Assembly (NCBI RefSeq): GCF_040802235.1
Contig: NC_133165.1
Span: 15,905,623 to 15,969,622, forward strand
From: Manis javanica
Taxonomy: Eukaryota > Chordata > Mammalia > Pholidota > Manidae
DNA length: 64,000 nucleotides
Direction: 5' to 3'
Part shown: positions 1 through 12,900 of the stretch, piece by piece
Numbering within the stretch: position 1 is the first letter of the stretch
Layout of the letters: the number at the start of each line of letters is the position of its first letter
Made by a program: the position numbers and the translations under genes
The notes under the pieces: model-generated
Databases searched by the model: none
The model's input: the letters and a program-made list of their open reading frames with translations, nothing else
What the model was told of the DNA's origin: nothing

Positions 1-1100
1 AAAAGCCGTGAGACCTATGGAAAAATACTGTACAGCAAAGGAAAGAGAATATTATCTTAAAAAACGAAGAAAGAAGAGACACGTGCAGGCACTCTGATGC
101 GGAATTTAGGGCAAAAAAGCACCAGGAAAGTGTTTGGTTTTCTCAAAAGAATGCAAAACACATGATTTATATAAAATTATAGAAAAATATTTAGAGGAAA
201 GAACAGTATAAACAGAAAACAACATGGGTTAAAAAAAGATCATATAAAAAGAGAATCAGACAAGAAATAAATGCAAGGAAACTAAAAATGTATTTGCAGA
301 GTTATAATCTACACTGCTAGAAACAGAGCAAGTATGAATAACTATTATGGAGCCATAATGGAAGAAAAACTTGAAAACCTCTTCAATTATGCAGAACAAA
401 AAGGAAAACAGATGAAATAGAAAAAAAGCATAGGTATGAAAGAAAACAAAATACACATAATATTACTGAATATAAAACATGATTAACTAAAATGAAAGCT
501 TACCAAATAAATACATACCTGGTAACAGAAGAAATACCTTTTATACATTTAAACAAGGATATGTGAAGATGGGAGGTTTTCAAAACTCCAAAAGAATGTC
601 AATGAATAGAGAACCATACCTCCACACATTTTCACAACATTCTTGAATTCAAAAGTTGAAGGGAAATTTCAGTAAGCAATCATTTAAAGAAAAAGGAAGA
701 GAAATATACCTATAATGGAACCAAAGATTAGCTAGACTCAGACTTTTCTTTTGCACCATGACATGTCCAAACATAGTAAAGCAATGTCTACAGTTTTGAA
801 AGTGAACTATGACCTCAAATTTTTATACTCAGCTATTATATATATGAGATCTTTCAAAAAACTCTAGGATTAATGCTTCACCTGCATTAATCCATTAGCC
901 TTATACTAATCCTACAAGAAATTTGAGACCTATAAAACACAAAATTGTTAAATTTTCTTTGAGTCCCACAGAAAAAGACGTCAGAATTTGAACTTGCACC
1001 TATATCATCTGAGACCCTGAGACCTTAGCTATCATGCTACACTGTGTGTAGCACCTTACAAAATATACAGCCCATGTACTTCCTGGAAAAAAATTACTTG
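1..1100 (+). mobile_element. Old L1/HAL1-like LINE remnant
   Basis: A-rich plus-strand sequence with a degraded body of the sort seen in HAL1/L1 ORF1 regions (around 340-480 and 530-900). No intact frame. Family assignment is by general resemblance only. Confidence 0.4.
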
Positions 1101-2740
1101 AAGATATAAATCAAGCAACCAAGAAATAAAGCAAAAATAAAAATTCAGTAATGGAAACATTAGGACTGGCAGTAAGAATTACGATTAATTCACATATATA
1201 CTCTAGGTTGCAAAATTGAATTTATTTTTATGTGTTTATGTTTACATGCATGCATAGCTTTTCATAGAAAATATAGACAGATATAATTTAATTTTGACAC
1301 AAAATAAATATGATTGAGAAGGCAGAAAATTTAAAATCTATACTCTTTAGTTTTCTTTACTTTTGATCCATCTCAAGGTTTCTGTAATCTCTGCATTTTC
1401 TGATAATAGATAACAGTTTTGATAATGTAGTAATATAATTCTGATTTTAGGCAAAACTTCAAACTTTCTAGTTAGCAGTTGTGAGTGAAAAAAACTCTGA
1501 AAAGTTAAGTTTCCTCCCTCTCCATCCTTGCAAAGATGCAGTGTAGAGGCAAGATTTGAAGCACTCCAGCCATTTATAGGACTTAATTAGAAAAAATAAA
1601 GAAATGTAAGGCTGGAAACAAGATGGTAACTAACCTTTGTGCAAATAAGCAAAAGAGCCCACTCATGGCAGATACATTAGGAAAAGACACAAAGTCTGGT
1701 GGATAAATTAGCAAATGCCTCCCCTTTCTTACCTCCCGAGTTATTAGGGGCTCCTCCCTCTGGGAAGTTGCATCCCAAAGACAGGTGTTTGACTTGGCAA
1801 AAGGCCAGTGCCTTCACGAAAAGCAAAGCTCTCCTTTCTGTGGGCGGAAGTTGCTTCTTGTCAGGATACCTGCTCTGGCTTGAGGAATGTGAGCCAGACT
1901 TCAGCAGTCCCTCGCCCCATAGATGAACACTTTCATAGGGACCCAACTGCACGACCTTTCACAGCAACCCCTTCTATGAAAATTGGCACAAGTGTGAATC
2001 CTAGCCCACCTTGGGATCAAGTCCTCTGGTCAGTGTCATACTTATCCTATATCTTGAAATCTTCTGAATCTATATGTTGTATTCACAAATGTTCTTCTCA
2101 ATTGGTTAATTTTAAGAATTGTTGAGATATCTGGATTTCAATAGAGTGATTTTTCTGTGTAATGTGAACATTAATCTTGAAACATTGGATGACAATTAAT
2201 TGCCTAGAAAAAGCTCAGAAATCTTTTTCAACCCCTATTAAGAACCTCTATTCTCTTTTTAAGCATCAGAACCTAGAGGTGCTGTGTCTCTCTCTTCTCA
2301 GCTTAACTGAATGGAATAGATTAGTAATTTATTCAGATTCATCTTTTAAAACAAACTGAATAAGAGATTTTGTTTTAATTAAAAAAATAGAATCAAATAT
2401 TCCAGGATATATTAATTATAATGTAACATTAAAGGTAGAGACAGGTGAGTAAAGTTTGCAAAATTACTTGTCCTAATAGGGCACTGTGATATTCCCACTA
2501 AGGAAATGGACAAAGAAAAAACTGGCAAAAGAGGAGAAAAGTATATAAAAAGCCTTGAATTCAGTGGTACCCTCAGACATGTGTACTAATAGGAACTGAC
2601 CTTTTTTGCTTATTGTATCAATGAAGACTTTTCTGTTACTATCTAGTGTTGATGATGATAAAGAAAAAAAGAAACATTCTGATAAACATCTTGGGGGAGG
2701 AAAAAGTTGACTCAGCACTTTTGAAAGACAGATTAGGCAT
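1101..2740. other. Downstream flank, nothing recognised
   Basis: A more GC-rich patch at about 1690-2050 has short open frames on both strands with no recognisable domain. It could be an old LTR fragment. Nothing else stands out. Confidence 0.3.
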
Positions 2741-2744
2741 TACA

Positions 2745-3010
2745 TTCTTCAGTCTGGTGATGCCATTTGATCCTTTCTTTACACTTCATGCATAAGGATT
2801 TATAACAGGAAAAATTAGAAACAAATTTAATAGCCATTAGTAGACCGGTTAAAGTATGACATTCACTTAATGAAATACTATATAACATACAAAATTTTTA
2901 CTACATAAAACTTTACAGAATATAAAAATTTTTAAAGAAATTGAGAATTATCAAATGCTCAATGTAATCAGGAGAGGCAGGAAGAAAAGACAAAAATAAA
3001 CAAAATGACA
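2745..3010 (+). mobile_element. Degraded L1 3'-region fragment
   Basis: Resembles the L1 ORF2 end / 3' region in sense orientation (low-complexity A-rich text with a one-to-one match of the block preceding the 3' UTR). Heavily mutated. Confidence 0.35.
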
Positions 3011-3239
3011 GAAATTTTTTATGTGGATGTTTTGTATTATTTTCCTCCTACAAACAGTCCATAAGAATTTCTTTTGTCATTCTCCTTTCCAGCTGGACAT
3101 AATAAAAACTCACAGTTTTTATTGATTTAATAAGTTAATATTCTCATCTTGTAGTTTTAATGTAAATTTCTGGGCCTATTAGAAAGTATGTACACCACAC
3201 AGCACACAGACAAACACACTAAATTTGACAGCTGTCACT

Positions 3240-3790
3240 TGCTGAGGTGGGGAAGACGGCAAGGAACTGCTTTAAGTAGAGGAACCAAAGGAAACACACG
3301 CCAGAATGAGAAAGGCAGGCGCCAGCTCACCTAAAACCTAGATCTATCCGGAAAGGCCAAGTGGCTCCACTGCACCTTGGAAGATGAGTGACAGCGAGCG
3401 ATTTACCTGTTGGCTTCTGGGCCTGTCGTTCATTGCTCAGAGTTCAGCTCACACGTTAGTACTTCCTCCATTTTTTCCAGACTGCATTACCCAGTACGTA
3501 CGGGTATTCTTGGGGGAATGGTGCTTCTTCTGCATCTGAAGTGGTAGGAGAAGCCAGAATTCCTACTGCAGGCGTCGCGGAGGGATGGAGCCCTTCCTCA
3601 GCAGAGCACTGAGACGGTCAGAGCGAGGCCAAGTGGCCCATGGCTCAGCCTGCCTGCTGCGCACGCGCTCTGCTGCGCAGGCCCCGCAGCCCCAGGCGGC
3701 CTGGTGAAGAAGTCCCACGAAGGTGGAGCAGGCCTAGCGCCACCAGCCGCAGAAACGTGTGTGTCTGAGTGAATTGGCACATGACTACAT
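3240..3790. promoter_or_regulatory. Isolated GC-rich, CpG-rich patch
   Basis: In an AT-rich, CpG-poor setting, roughly 3540-3780 holds about sixteen CpGs, including clusters GCGTCGCGG and GCGCACGCGC. A minus-strand CAG|GTAAATCGC donor sits just left of it, near 3409-3411. This could be a CpG-island promoter or first exon of an unannotated transcript running away from OTOGL, or a GC-rich repeat remnant. No protein is recognised. Confidence 0.35.
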
Positions 3791-3844
3791 CAGGAGGGGT
3801 GTATACACTGAGTCCAATTTATCACCTGCTAATCACCTTTCAAT

Positions 3845-4160
3845 CCACTCTCAATAGTTTGAATGTTACACATTTTGAAATCCTAACCTCTTAGTATTAG
3901 GTACTAGCAGGAGGTGGGGCCTTTGGTAGATGAGTAGAACATAATGCTGGAGACTTCGTGAATGGGATTAGTGCCCTTAAATAAAGAGACCCAGAGAGGC
4001 CCTTGCCCCTCCTGTCAAGTGTGAGCACACAGCAGGAAGACAGCTGTCCCTGAATCAGGACACAGGAACTCACTGGACACTGCACCTGCCGGATCCTTGA
4101 TCTTGGACTTCCCAGCCTCCAGAACTGTAAGAAGTAAATATTTATTATTTATAAGCTGTC
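3845..4160 (+). mobile_element. MLT1-type MaLR solo LTR remnant
   Basis: Contains the MLT1 hallmarks in order: GGTGGGGCCTTTGGTAGATG, GGGATTAGTGCCCTTA, a CTTGGACTTCCCAGCCTCCA block, CAGAACTGTAAGAA and an AT-rich end. Fossil LTR, no internal genes seen. Confidence 0.75.
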
Positions 4161-4289
4161 CAGTTAAAAAAAATAAAAGTATAATGAAACTTCTAACTGG
4201 TTACCAATCTAATAGGTGAGAAATTGCATGTTAATGTAGATTGAATTTGAAATGCTTTCATTAAAATTATGTTCAATTACCTTTTCATT

Positions 4290-4825
4290 GTTAAAGGGTC
4301 CACTAGTATTACTTCTTTTCTTTGAATTATCAGTAAGAGTTGTTGGCCCATTTATCTATTGAAGTAATAGTTTCCTTTTGCGATTTTTTTAGGAGTGCTT
4401 CATATGTAGGACGATTACTATTTCTCAGTGATACATTGTAAATATTTTGCTTTAGTTTTATACATTTCCTTCAACTCCATGACATTTTTTGTTCTGCAGA
4501 AGTTTCTTGTTTTCAGTTTTCTTGTCTTAAAGTTATCAATATTTATTTTAGACTTCTGGATATTGAGTCAGAGTTAGAATGGCTTTCTACAATCTAAGGT
4601 TACAGAATTTCCCCCTTCTTTTTGTTTGAACATTTAAATCTCAAATTCATTTAGAATTTATCCTCATGTCAATGGATGTATGAGTAATACAAACTTCTTT
4701 GTCCAAGTTATGATCCAGTTGTCCCAATACCATTTATGGAAACTCCATTTGCACCTCTCTGCTGATTTATCATATGGTACCCAGAAAGTTTTGGGCTCTT
4801 CTGGACTTTCCCATAGGTGTTTTAT
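4290..4825 (-). mobile_element. L1 ORF2 fragment, minus strand
   Basis: Read on the plus strand it has the typical inverted L1 phrases, such as TCTGCAGAAGTTTCTTG, TGGATATTGAGTCAGAGTTA and CCAGTTGTCCCAATACCATT. Old, with many substitutions. Confidence 0.7.
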
Positions 4826-4829
4826 TTAT

Positions 4830-4965
4830 TCAGTGCCTACTTTTTCACTAGACTATAAGTTGCTTCCAGGTGAGCTCTGTGTCTGCTCTGTTTTGCCTGG
4901 GGCCTCAGAGCTTAGAACAGCATCTAGTACATAGCAGGTACTCAACATATATCTGTTGCATTTGA
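4830..4965 (+). mobile_element. L2 3' end
   Basis: Shows the L2 tail phrases: actataagttgcttccaggt-like segment, then an agcttagaacagcatctagt-like stretch and acatagcaggtactcaa. Confidence 0.6.
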
Positions 4966-5469
4966 GAATGTTCATGAAGTTCTAGGCTAATGTTTCCCTT
5001 TTTCCCACAAGTAGGCTTAAAGATGAGTTAATGTTTAATTTAATATCAGATATTTCACAGATCATGAAATGAAGAAATAGGTGATAAACAATATATAATA
5101 TTATGTGTCTCGTTAGAGGTATGTAACAGTTTCTCTTAAGCAAGATGTTAATTCTTAACCAAAACTTGATTCAATCTACGTATTAGCAGGAGTCAAAGAC
5201 TATTGAAATTTTACAACTAGATGAAACACTTTTATGAAGCACAAATAAGATAAAGCCAATTTTACATACAATAGACACTGGGACTTGGCAGGTACAATGT
5301 TCATTTCATTCTTTCATCCATTCCTAAATGACCCTGGAGGTCCAAAATATCTAATAAGTTGCAATTTTTCTGGGAAGCATGATTTTGAAATGGAAGCAAA
5401 TAACCTCGATAAATCTGAGCCTCGTTTGTCAGGTTCCCACATCTGCTTTTCAGTGCAACATTACTGCTC

Positions 5470-5600
5470 TATGTTGATGTTTAATTTCATTTGATCCCCA
5501 CAACAATCATCCCAAGTAGGTTGTTCTCTCCTTTTTACAGAGGAGGCGACTCAGATATTTATATACTACAAGTGGTGATGAATTTGGGGATTTTCAAGCG
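5470..5600 (+). repeat. MIR fragment
   Basis: Core-type text: gatccccacaacaatcatcc, then tttttacagaggaggcgact, the usual MIR order. Confidence 0.5.
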
Positions 5601-5683
5601 TCTCAGGATATGTTCTCTACAAATGTCAATAATTTGCTGTATTTTAAAAGTACATTCTAGAATTATTGATACATTCAAATAAT

Positions 5684-6747
5684 TTTATTCATTCTTCATT
5701 GGCAAAGCAGCAGCATGAAAAGCAATATAGTGTGAAACTTCAACAGGATGCAAATACATCTCAAAAATCAGATACCTTGAGAGAGTGAATAGCTAACTGA
5801 ATGTTAAATAGCAACAGTGTATTTAGTAACAGTTTTAATGGATAAAAACTAAAAGCCCAAGATATCCCTCCTCTATTTAACAAGTGATGTTTTATTTCCC
5901 CTTATTATTAATTCCTTGTTATTAGGATAATTATTATATGTACATGTATACATATGTATGTGTGGCATTGTTTTTCTTTTTTTGAGGCATTAATTTAAAA
6001 TTCTTCATTCTATGCAAAGCAAACCTTTAATAAAAGATTCTGTGATAGACGCCTTACTATACTGTTCAAAAGAAAAGAACTGGACTGGAATATAAAAGGT
6101 CTAGACTTAACCGATGTCAATGTGAATTCACTGTATTGTTACACCAATCAATCTGTGCAGTCACACAGCTTCTCTGGTTATCTGATACATCAAAAAAAAT
6201 AAGGGGAATTTGCAATAACATCTCTAAATATCCATTTAGGCTTTAAATAATCTAAAATCCTTTAATTCTATGGTCTGTATCTAAGCATACTTATGACTAG
6301 CCAGATACCAATTTTAACAGATGTATTTACCAGAATAAACAGTAGAGATTAAAAGAGCATCTTAATTTGTATAGCTATGACACTTTGCAAATCTAAAGAC
6401 TTTACAAATCAAAAAATATCTATTGAATGAAACAGAAAGAGTTCTGTAAAAAAAACCTTCTGATTGATGAGAATATCCCAGGTCTATGGCATATTGTAAC
6501 TATATACTTAATAGCTTTTCAACTGAACAACTTATAATCATTTGATTCTCTAAATAGAGTAAATCAATAAATCTTAACTTTTCCATGGAAATTGTCTATA
6601 TTTTGTACCAGGTGTTAAGTAGCCATATCCCAGTAGTCTGAACAATACATTAAACAGTATAAATTTGGTCAGTGCCTCATTAAGAGTGAAAAAAGTTAAC
6701 TCCATTTGACATGATGATGTTGTAAAGAGTTCTTGGAATCTGAGAGT
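5684..6747 (-). other. OTOGL: OTOGL 3' UTR region with candidate poly(A) signals
   Basis: No coding potential is seen below the stop. Minus-strand poly(A) hexamers occur at 6266-6261 (ATTAAA), 5896-5891 (AATAAA) and 5689-5684 (AATAAA). I cannot say which one is used, so the lower boundary is a guess. A faint MIR-like stretch lies around 6120-6280. Confidence 0.4.
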
Positions 6748-6948
6748 TTAATTCCACTGGCATGTGCAGTCTGTAGGTTCCTGGAGAGTGTGCATGATTT
6801 CAGTGCCATTTCCTGAGCAATACAGAGGCACAGTCAAGTTTCGCACACCATTCTCGCGACAACACTTGCAGAATCTCAGATGGCTCTCAATATTGATGTT
6901 GTATATTGTAGCTGATGGGCATTTTCCATCACAAGATGCAACATTGAT
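6748..6948 (-). CDS. OTOGL: OTOGL last coding exon w27: end of cystine knot and stop
   Basis: 66 codons plus TAA. The acceptor is TTGTCTCTCCTTAAAG. It encodes [19 protein letters not shown], then FCKCCRENG, the Cys pair pattern and the terminal CTCQWN. The CDGKCP and C-x-C-C pattern is the hallmark of the dimer-forming CTCK domain of gel-forming mucins and VWF; in VWF this domain makes tail-to-tail dimers. Confidence 0.95.
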   Translation of the reverse strand: MNVASCDGKCPSATIYNINIESHLRFCKCCRENGVRNLTVPLYCSGNGTEIMHTLQEPTDCTCQWN

Positions 6949-9900
6949 CTTTAAGGAGAGACAATGAGAAAAAGAAAGTCTTAACATGTTTTTAAACAGG
7001 TTATTTGATTCTTCTTCTCAAAAGTCATATGAAGGCAAGGCTTTCTTCCTCAGCACTTCAACTCTCAAGCTTCTGATGTTAGATGATTTCAAAAAATACT
7101 AGGTCAAAACTAAGTAACTTAGATCAGTGAGATATGTTCCATAGCAATGCTTAAGACAGCAATGCCAAAATCACTCGAAGTATGAAATGTGCACACATAA
7201 CTAGACAGGTATATGAACTATGTTAATCACAATCTCCTGAGTCTATTGTAACATATTATATCATAGCTCAAGTAGATTGTAGAATTGGATAGGTTATATT
7301 AAAGGGGATAAAGTTAGAACTAGGATTATTTTTGGTGAGTAAAATTGCATAGTTAAGAAAATATGTAGTTAAATATATTGACGTTTAATTTCCATCTCTC
7401 TGGATTGCAATTATCATTCAGAACTGTTGATTAATTCTGCTAAAAATAATTCACATTTCATCACAAACAGAATATTTTAATATTAGAATGTAGGAATAAT
7501 CTCAAAGTTAAGTATTGTAAGTGTTGGCACTTATTAGTGCTGTGACACATATACTTTGGGAAAAACACATGCCCTTTATGTAACAAATGATATTTTTCCA
7601 CTTACAGAGCTTTGACTGACACAGTCTTGTCTCCTTATGATTGATTTAATGATGACTTTCTGGCATATTCTTTCTTCTCTTCTGCCTGACAAAATATAGA
7701 ATGTATTTATTGAGAAAAGAGCCCATGTCAAATTATTTCGTAATTCAATTAAGCATATGAATATATTTAACATTGAAAGTTGATATATTTATATATATTT
7801 TATTTCTGTATTAAAGGATACTTAAAATTTTGCTCTTATATAATTTATTTTTAATATTGATTTCTACCTTCTAAACAGATTTTCTCTTATATTTCCTAGC
7901 TTTACACTTATCTCTTTATCTTATTGTTCTAGAATAATTTTCTTCATAAACCAAAATTATTCCACTTATGCTATTATGCTCCCATCAATACATGTGTGGT
8001 AAATATATAGATAGATAAAATATGTATTTATAATTCTAAAAATATAAAATAATTTTTAGAAGTAACTATGGTATGTAGAAGTAAATATACATAATAAAGC
8101 ATCCATACATCTATATTATTAAGTTAAAAACTATTAGATTTAAAACTGAATTTTCTTAGTGGATATTAATATGAAATCATGCACAAATGTAACTGAATTA
8201 TCAACCATGCTTAAATGTGTGGATGAGTCATACTATACTTGATTTTATGGCTCTGAAATGATTCCTTATCTTGTCAAATGAAAACACTTTGTATTAATTA
8301 ATGATGTATTAATATGCCTCTGTGTGTGTGACAGATTTTTCCTGGACAATAAACCTAAGAATATTTCTTTAACACTGTATGATAGGGGATACAACCCCTG
8401 AATGAGCATACAAAAGACCAAGGTTCTTATTTCACTGTGACACTAACTTGCTTTGTCACTTTTAGGAAAGCCACTGAATCATTCTTCCGAGTTTCCTTAT
8501 TTGCAAGACTGCAATTCAATCTCCAGTTTTCAAATAGAGTTAGCCACAAAATCTTTATTTCAATGCATGCTTATATGAAATCCCAATACGTAAAGTATAT
8601 AAAATTTAAGCCACTCTGATTGAAGGAGAGATGGGTGACAAAGATTGCCTGGAATTAAACTGTTTTTCTCAAGGTCGCTCTTGACCGTCAATTTGCTAAA
8701 TTCAGAGGTCACATCTAGTTCTCATCCTACTTGACTTTTGAGCAGCACTTAACCTAGTCCATCACTCTCTGCTCCTTGATACACTTCCTGCACTTGGCTC
8801 TGGTTTCACTTCCCTTCCATTCGTGGCTCCTCCAAAGTGTCCTAGTCCTCTTTTTCCTCCTTTCCCAGACCTCCCAATCACAGCTGAGGCTCCGTGTTGG
8901 TGGCAGGCTGTTTGGTCCAGGTGGTGTTTTCATTTTTTTATGGTTGCTTCGTTAGCCTTTCTATTCTCATAGAAGCTTAAGAAGAAAGAATAGTCAAGAA
9001 AGAAATCATTCTTATCATAATCTGTAAGGCACCTTGCCCTTTTCTTTCTATAACCTTCATCCCTGTGCTATTTCTCAGCTTTCAACACTTCACTCTTCCT
9101 GGCTGGCTTCCCAAGGACATTCACTCTCTGCTCAAATGACACTTCATCACAGGAGCGTTTCCTCAGCACTCATTTAAACTAGCAACCCGGTTGCTTCCAC
9201 TCGCCATCCCTTTTATCCTGCACTACTTTCCTTTATGGCACTGATCACACGCTGACATAGAGTAAAGATTTATGTGCTCATTGCTCCTTGCACTCCTTGA
9301 TGATAGGCACTATGCATGCAGATGTTGTCTCATTCACTACTATAGTACCAGTGCCTAAAAAAGAGTGTCTGGTGCCTGCTTAAGCATTCAGTAAAAATCA
9401 GTTTGAGAAAGTCAATTCATTCAATGCATCAAATTGGGACAGCAGAATTTTATGTTGAGTTGGTTAAATTTATTTGTACCAAGAGGCATTTCCTATTCAG
9501 CCCTCAGAGACTTCACTGTAACACCTTTTGTTTAGCACAGTCACTTGGGTCGAGCCTGGCCACCCAAACGCAAAGACGGCAGGCCACGGTTCTCTGAAAG
9601 CAGAGCAGAAACTACTTCACAAGTCCTTACCCATTTGACAGGAGAAACGGAGGTGGCTCATTACTGTTCTTTAGCTTCAAAAAGCTTACCAGAATTAAAA
9701 GATCCTGGCCCAGGCACTGGGCAGCCCTGCATCCATCCCTGACTAGTGCCATCCACTTTTCTGAACCTTCATTTCCTCATCTGCAGGGGAAACCATCCCC
9801 GCCTCCCAATCTGCCTCCCATTGTGTTGTGACGATTGGTTGTAACACACTGTGCGCTTGTCTTCAGAGTGCGGCGGGCAACAAATGGTAGTAATAGAGTC

Positions 9901-12900
9901 AGTCACTCAGATCTTGCCCTGCCTGCTCTCAGATAACATAAAGGTACTCACTTCTCGAATCATTAACATGGAGCTGCAGAACCCGAGGTCTTAACATTGC
10001 AATATAATTTTTCCCTCTATCTCATAACCCCAGAAGAGTCCGGACTCAAAGGAATCACAAGGAACAAGAAGTGAAATCATGAGAATATAAATCTCCTTGG
10101 ATTCTGTATCCTAAACTCCATTCCTTGCATTCCTGATACCATGACTACTGGATACACATTAGTTTACATTTGATTCAGAGCATACTGAGTCGAAAACTGC
10201 TTATGTTGAGAAAATGTTTGATTAGTATGTGTCTAAGAGCCCCAGTAAATTAAACATGAATAAGTGGCATTAGACTGTTCATAAAAATTCCAGCAATATA
10301 ACTGTTATGGGTTGATAATGTCTTCCAAATATTCCAATGTATCTCAGAATGTGACATTATTTGGAGAAAGGGTCTTTAGAGATGTAATCGAGTGAAAAGG
10401 AGTTCAATCCAATAGGACTGGTATCCTTATAAAAAGGAAGAACCTGGATAGAGACACACATGCACGGGAAAACCCAGTGAACATGAAGACGGACATACAC
10501 AAGCCAAGCAGAAGGGCCCGGAGCAGATCTCTCCCTCACAGCCCACAGAAGGAACCCATCCTGCCAACATCTCTGTTTTGAACTTCCAACCTCCCATACT
10601 GTGGGACCATAACCTTCTAAGTCACCCAGGACATGGTTTGTTGTGACAACAGGCACAGCAAACTAACACAGTAACAGATCAGATGTCAGTCTGGGCATGT
10701 CGCTCTTTCAGCTTGCTGCAGGTGGGGGGCTGTGGCCAGCTTTGGCTCGGCACACACTTGTGAATGAAAACTCCTAGCCTTGCCAGAGATCAAAGACACC
10801 ACTCAGCCTCTGCCCTCTCTTAAACCTTACTTTGGCGATGTTCAGGGTGTGACAAGTGGTTCAGAAGCAGGCTGAAATCCAGTCTGGAGTGGAATCCCAG
10901 AGCTCAGAGGAGGTCTGACTTGAATGAATCACTTAACCTCTCTAAGTTGTTAACATGGAGCTGCAGAACCCGAGGTCTTAACATTGCAATATAATTTTTA
11001 ATATTGCATATACTGAGTACCTGAATACAACTAAATGTTAAAATGACATCTTTTTCTTTAATATTTCATTATTTAGAAAAATTTCCCACCTCTGAATGGC
11101 ACTTGCCTAAGGCTAAATTAACAGAATTAAAATAAATGCAGAATCTATTTTAATGGAATTCTGTGAGGAGTAAATAGTGTACAGAAAACTTAAAAGAATT
11201 CCTGATTTAAAAGCTGTTACTATATTCAATACTAAAATTAATAATTATGTCATTTGTTTTTAATACATTTTAATATTCTGTTCACTATGACTACACAGCT
11301 CTGAACAGAAAAGACTATATTACATGTTTATGAGATTTAACCCTTCATGAAAGAAGTTCAGAAACCTCACTCGAGAGGCATGATAATTTCATCAAAGAAC
11401 CCAACCCTACACAGTGGCATATTAACCTCAACTGGATTGTGCATTTTCCTGAGAGCTTCTCTGAGCAATTTAAAAATTACCGTCTATGCCAAGTTTCCTA
11501 AAACTCCCATGCTTACTTGACATAAATCCACAAACATTTTAAAAGGAAAAAGAAAATGTTTGCAGCAATACCCCTCTATTCTAGTTCAGTCCTTAAAATC
11601 ATTAAAAATCACCATGAAATAAACTTTATAACTCAAACTACTATAAAATATTGCATGTACATTACTTCAGTTATAAAAACAATTGTGGAAAGTTTTATAT
11701 AAAGGATTTAAATATATTCATTAGTTGGCATTTCTCAGATGTATTACACAGAACCACAGACTTGCTCAAATAGATTTGGAAACTACTGCCCTCTGCATGT
11801 CCTCACTGGGCTCACAGTGACCTCATCACAGTCTACTGCACCTGGTGAAGTCCACCATGCTCCAGGCAAGTCTGACATAGGGAGCTTTTAGACTTAAAAC
11901 CTATTGAAATCCTATGCAATACATTCTGGGAAATGCAACAAAAAAGAAGTATCTAATGCTTAAATTAAAATTCATCTAAATTAAAACCATTTTATTCACA
12001 CTCCGGAAGATAAAGACTAAATTAGAAAATAATCTACCACATATACAAACACATTCATTTAAAGAATATACATTATAAAATTTGTTTTCCCTCCTTGCAT
12101 TATAAAAACTGAATTTTATGAGAAAAGTCATAATTACTATGAGCAGTTTAAACTAATCTATCAAATAAATGGATATAATATTTCCTCACTTACAGATCTT
12201 GCAACAGCCTTCATTATAAAGCTTTACAATCCCTTCATTCTAGGAAAAGAGAAGGAATAAAGTCAAAACTCACAGTGTTCATTCATTTTCTCTTAGACTG
12301 GAAATATTTTTATTAAATATTTTTATTAAATATCAAAGATCCTTTATAGGAAAATTATTGGAATTTAATCACGTATCCTAATAAGAATTTCTTTGTTTTT
12401 GAAATTAGACACAGATGTTTTGTTTAAAATTTTGTTCTTTCTTCATTAGTAATGTGAAAAATAGTGCAAAAAATTTTACTTAAAAAACACATTTTAAATA
12501 TCACAAAAAATTCCTTACCAAAGCAGAGTACTCTAAATAGAAACCATTCATTTTTTTTCAACTGCTTGAAATAAGCCGAACGGTATGAGACTAAATGATT
12601 ACCTGAGTACAACTAAATGTTAAAATGACATCTTTTTCTTTAATATTTCATTATTTAGAAAAATTTCCCACCTCTGAACGGCACTTACCTAAGGCTAAAT
12701 TAACAAAATTTTATTGATTATCTTTGGGAATTCTCACAGTAAGTTGCTAATTGCTTTTGGTAACTTGCTAATTACCATTCACATAAAAGATAATTTATTT
12801 TACAAAAATGAATCCAGAAATAAGTGATGCCTAAGATTCTATCTAGACCGGAAATGCCATTACTTTAGTACATATTTTATCCAGCTAGACAGCCAGTGAG

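Larger units (their letters stand above)
7686..12193 (-). other. OTOGL: Intron between exons w25 and w26
   Basis: 4.5 kb without recognised exons. It holds MIR and L2 remnants, a MaLR LTR and the templated insertion. The stretch 7800-8330 and 11230-12190 are AT-rich with nothing recognised. Confidence 0.7.
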
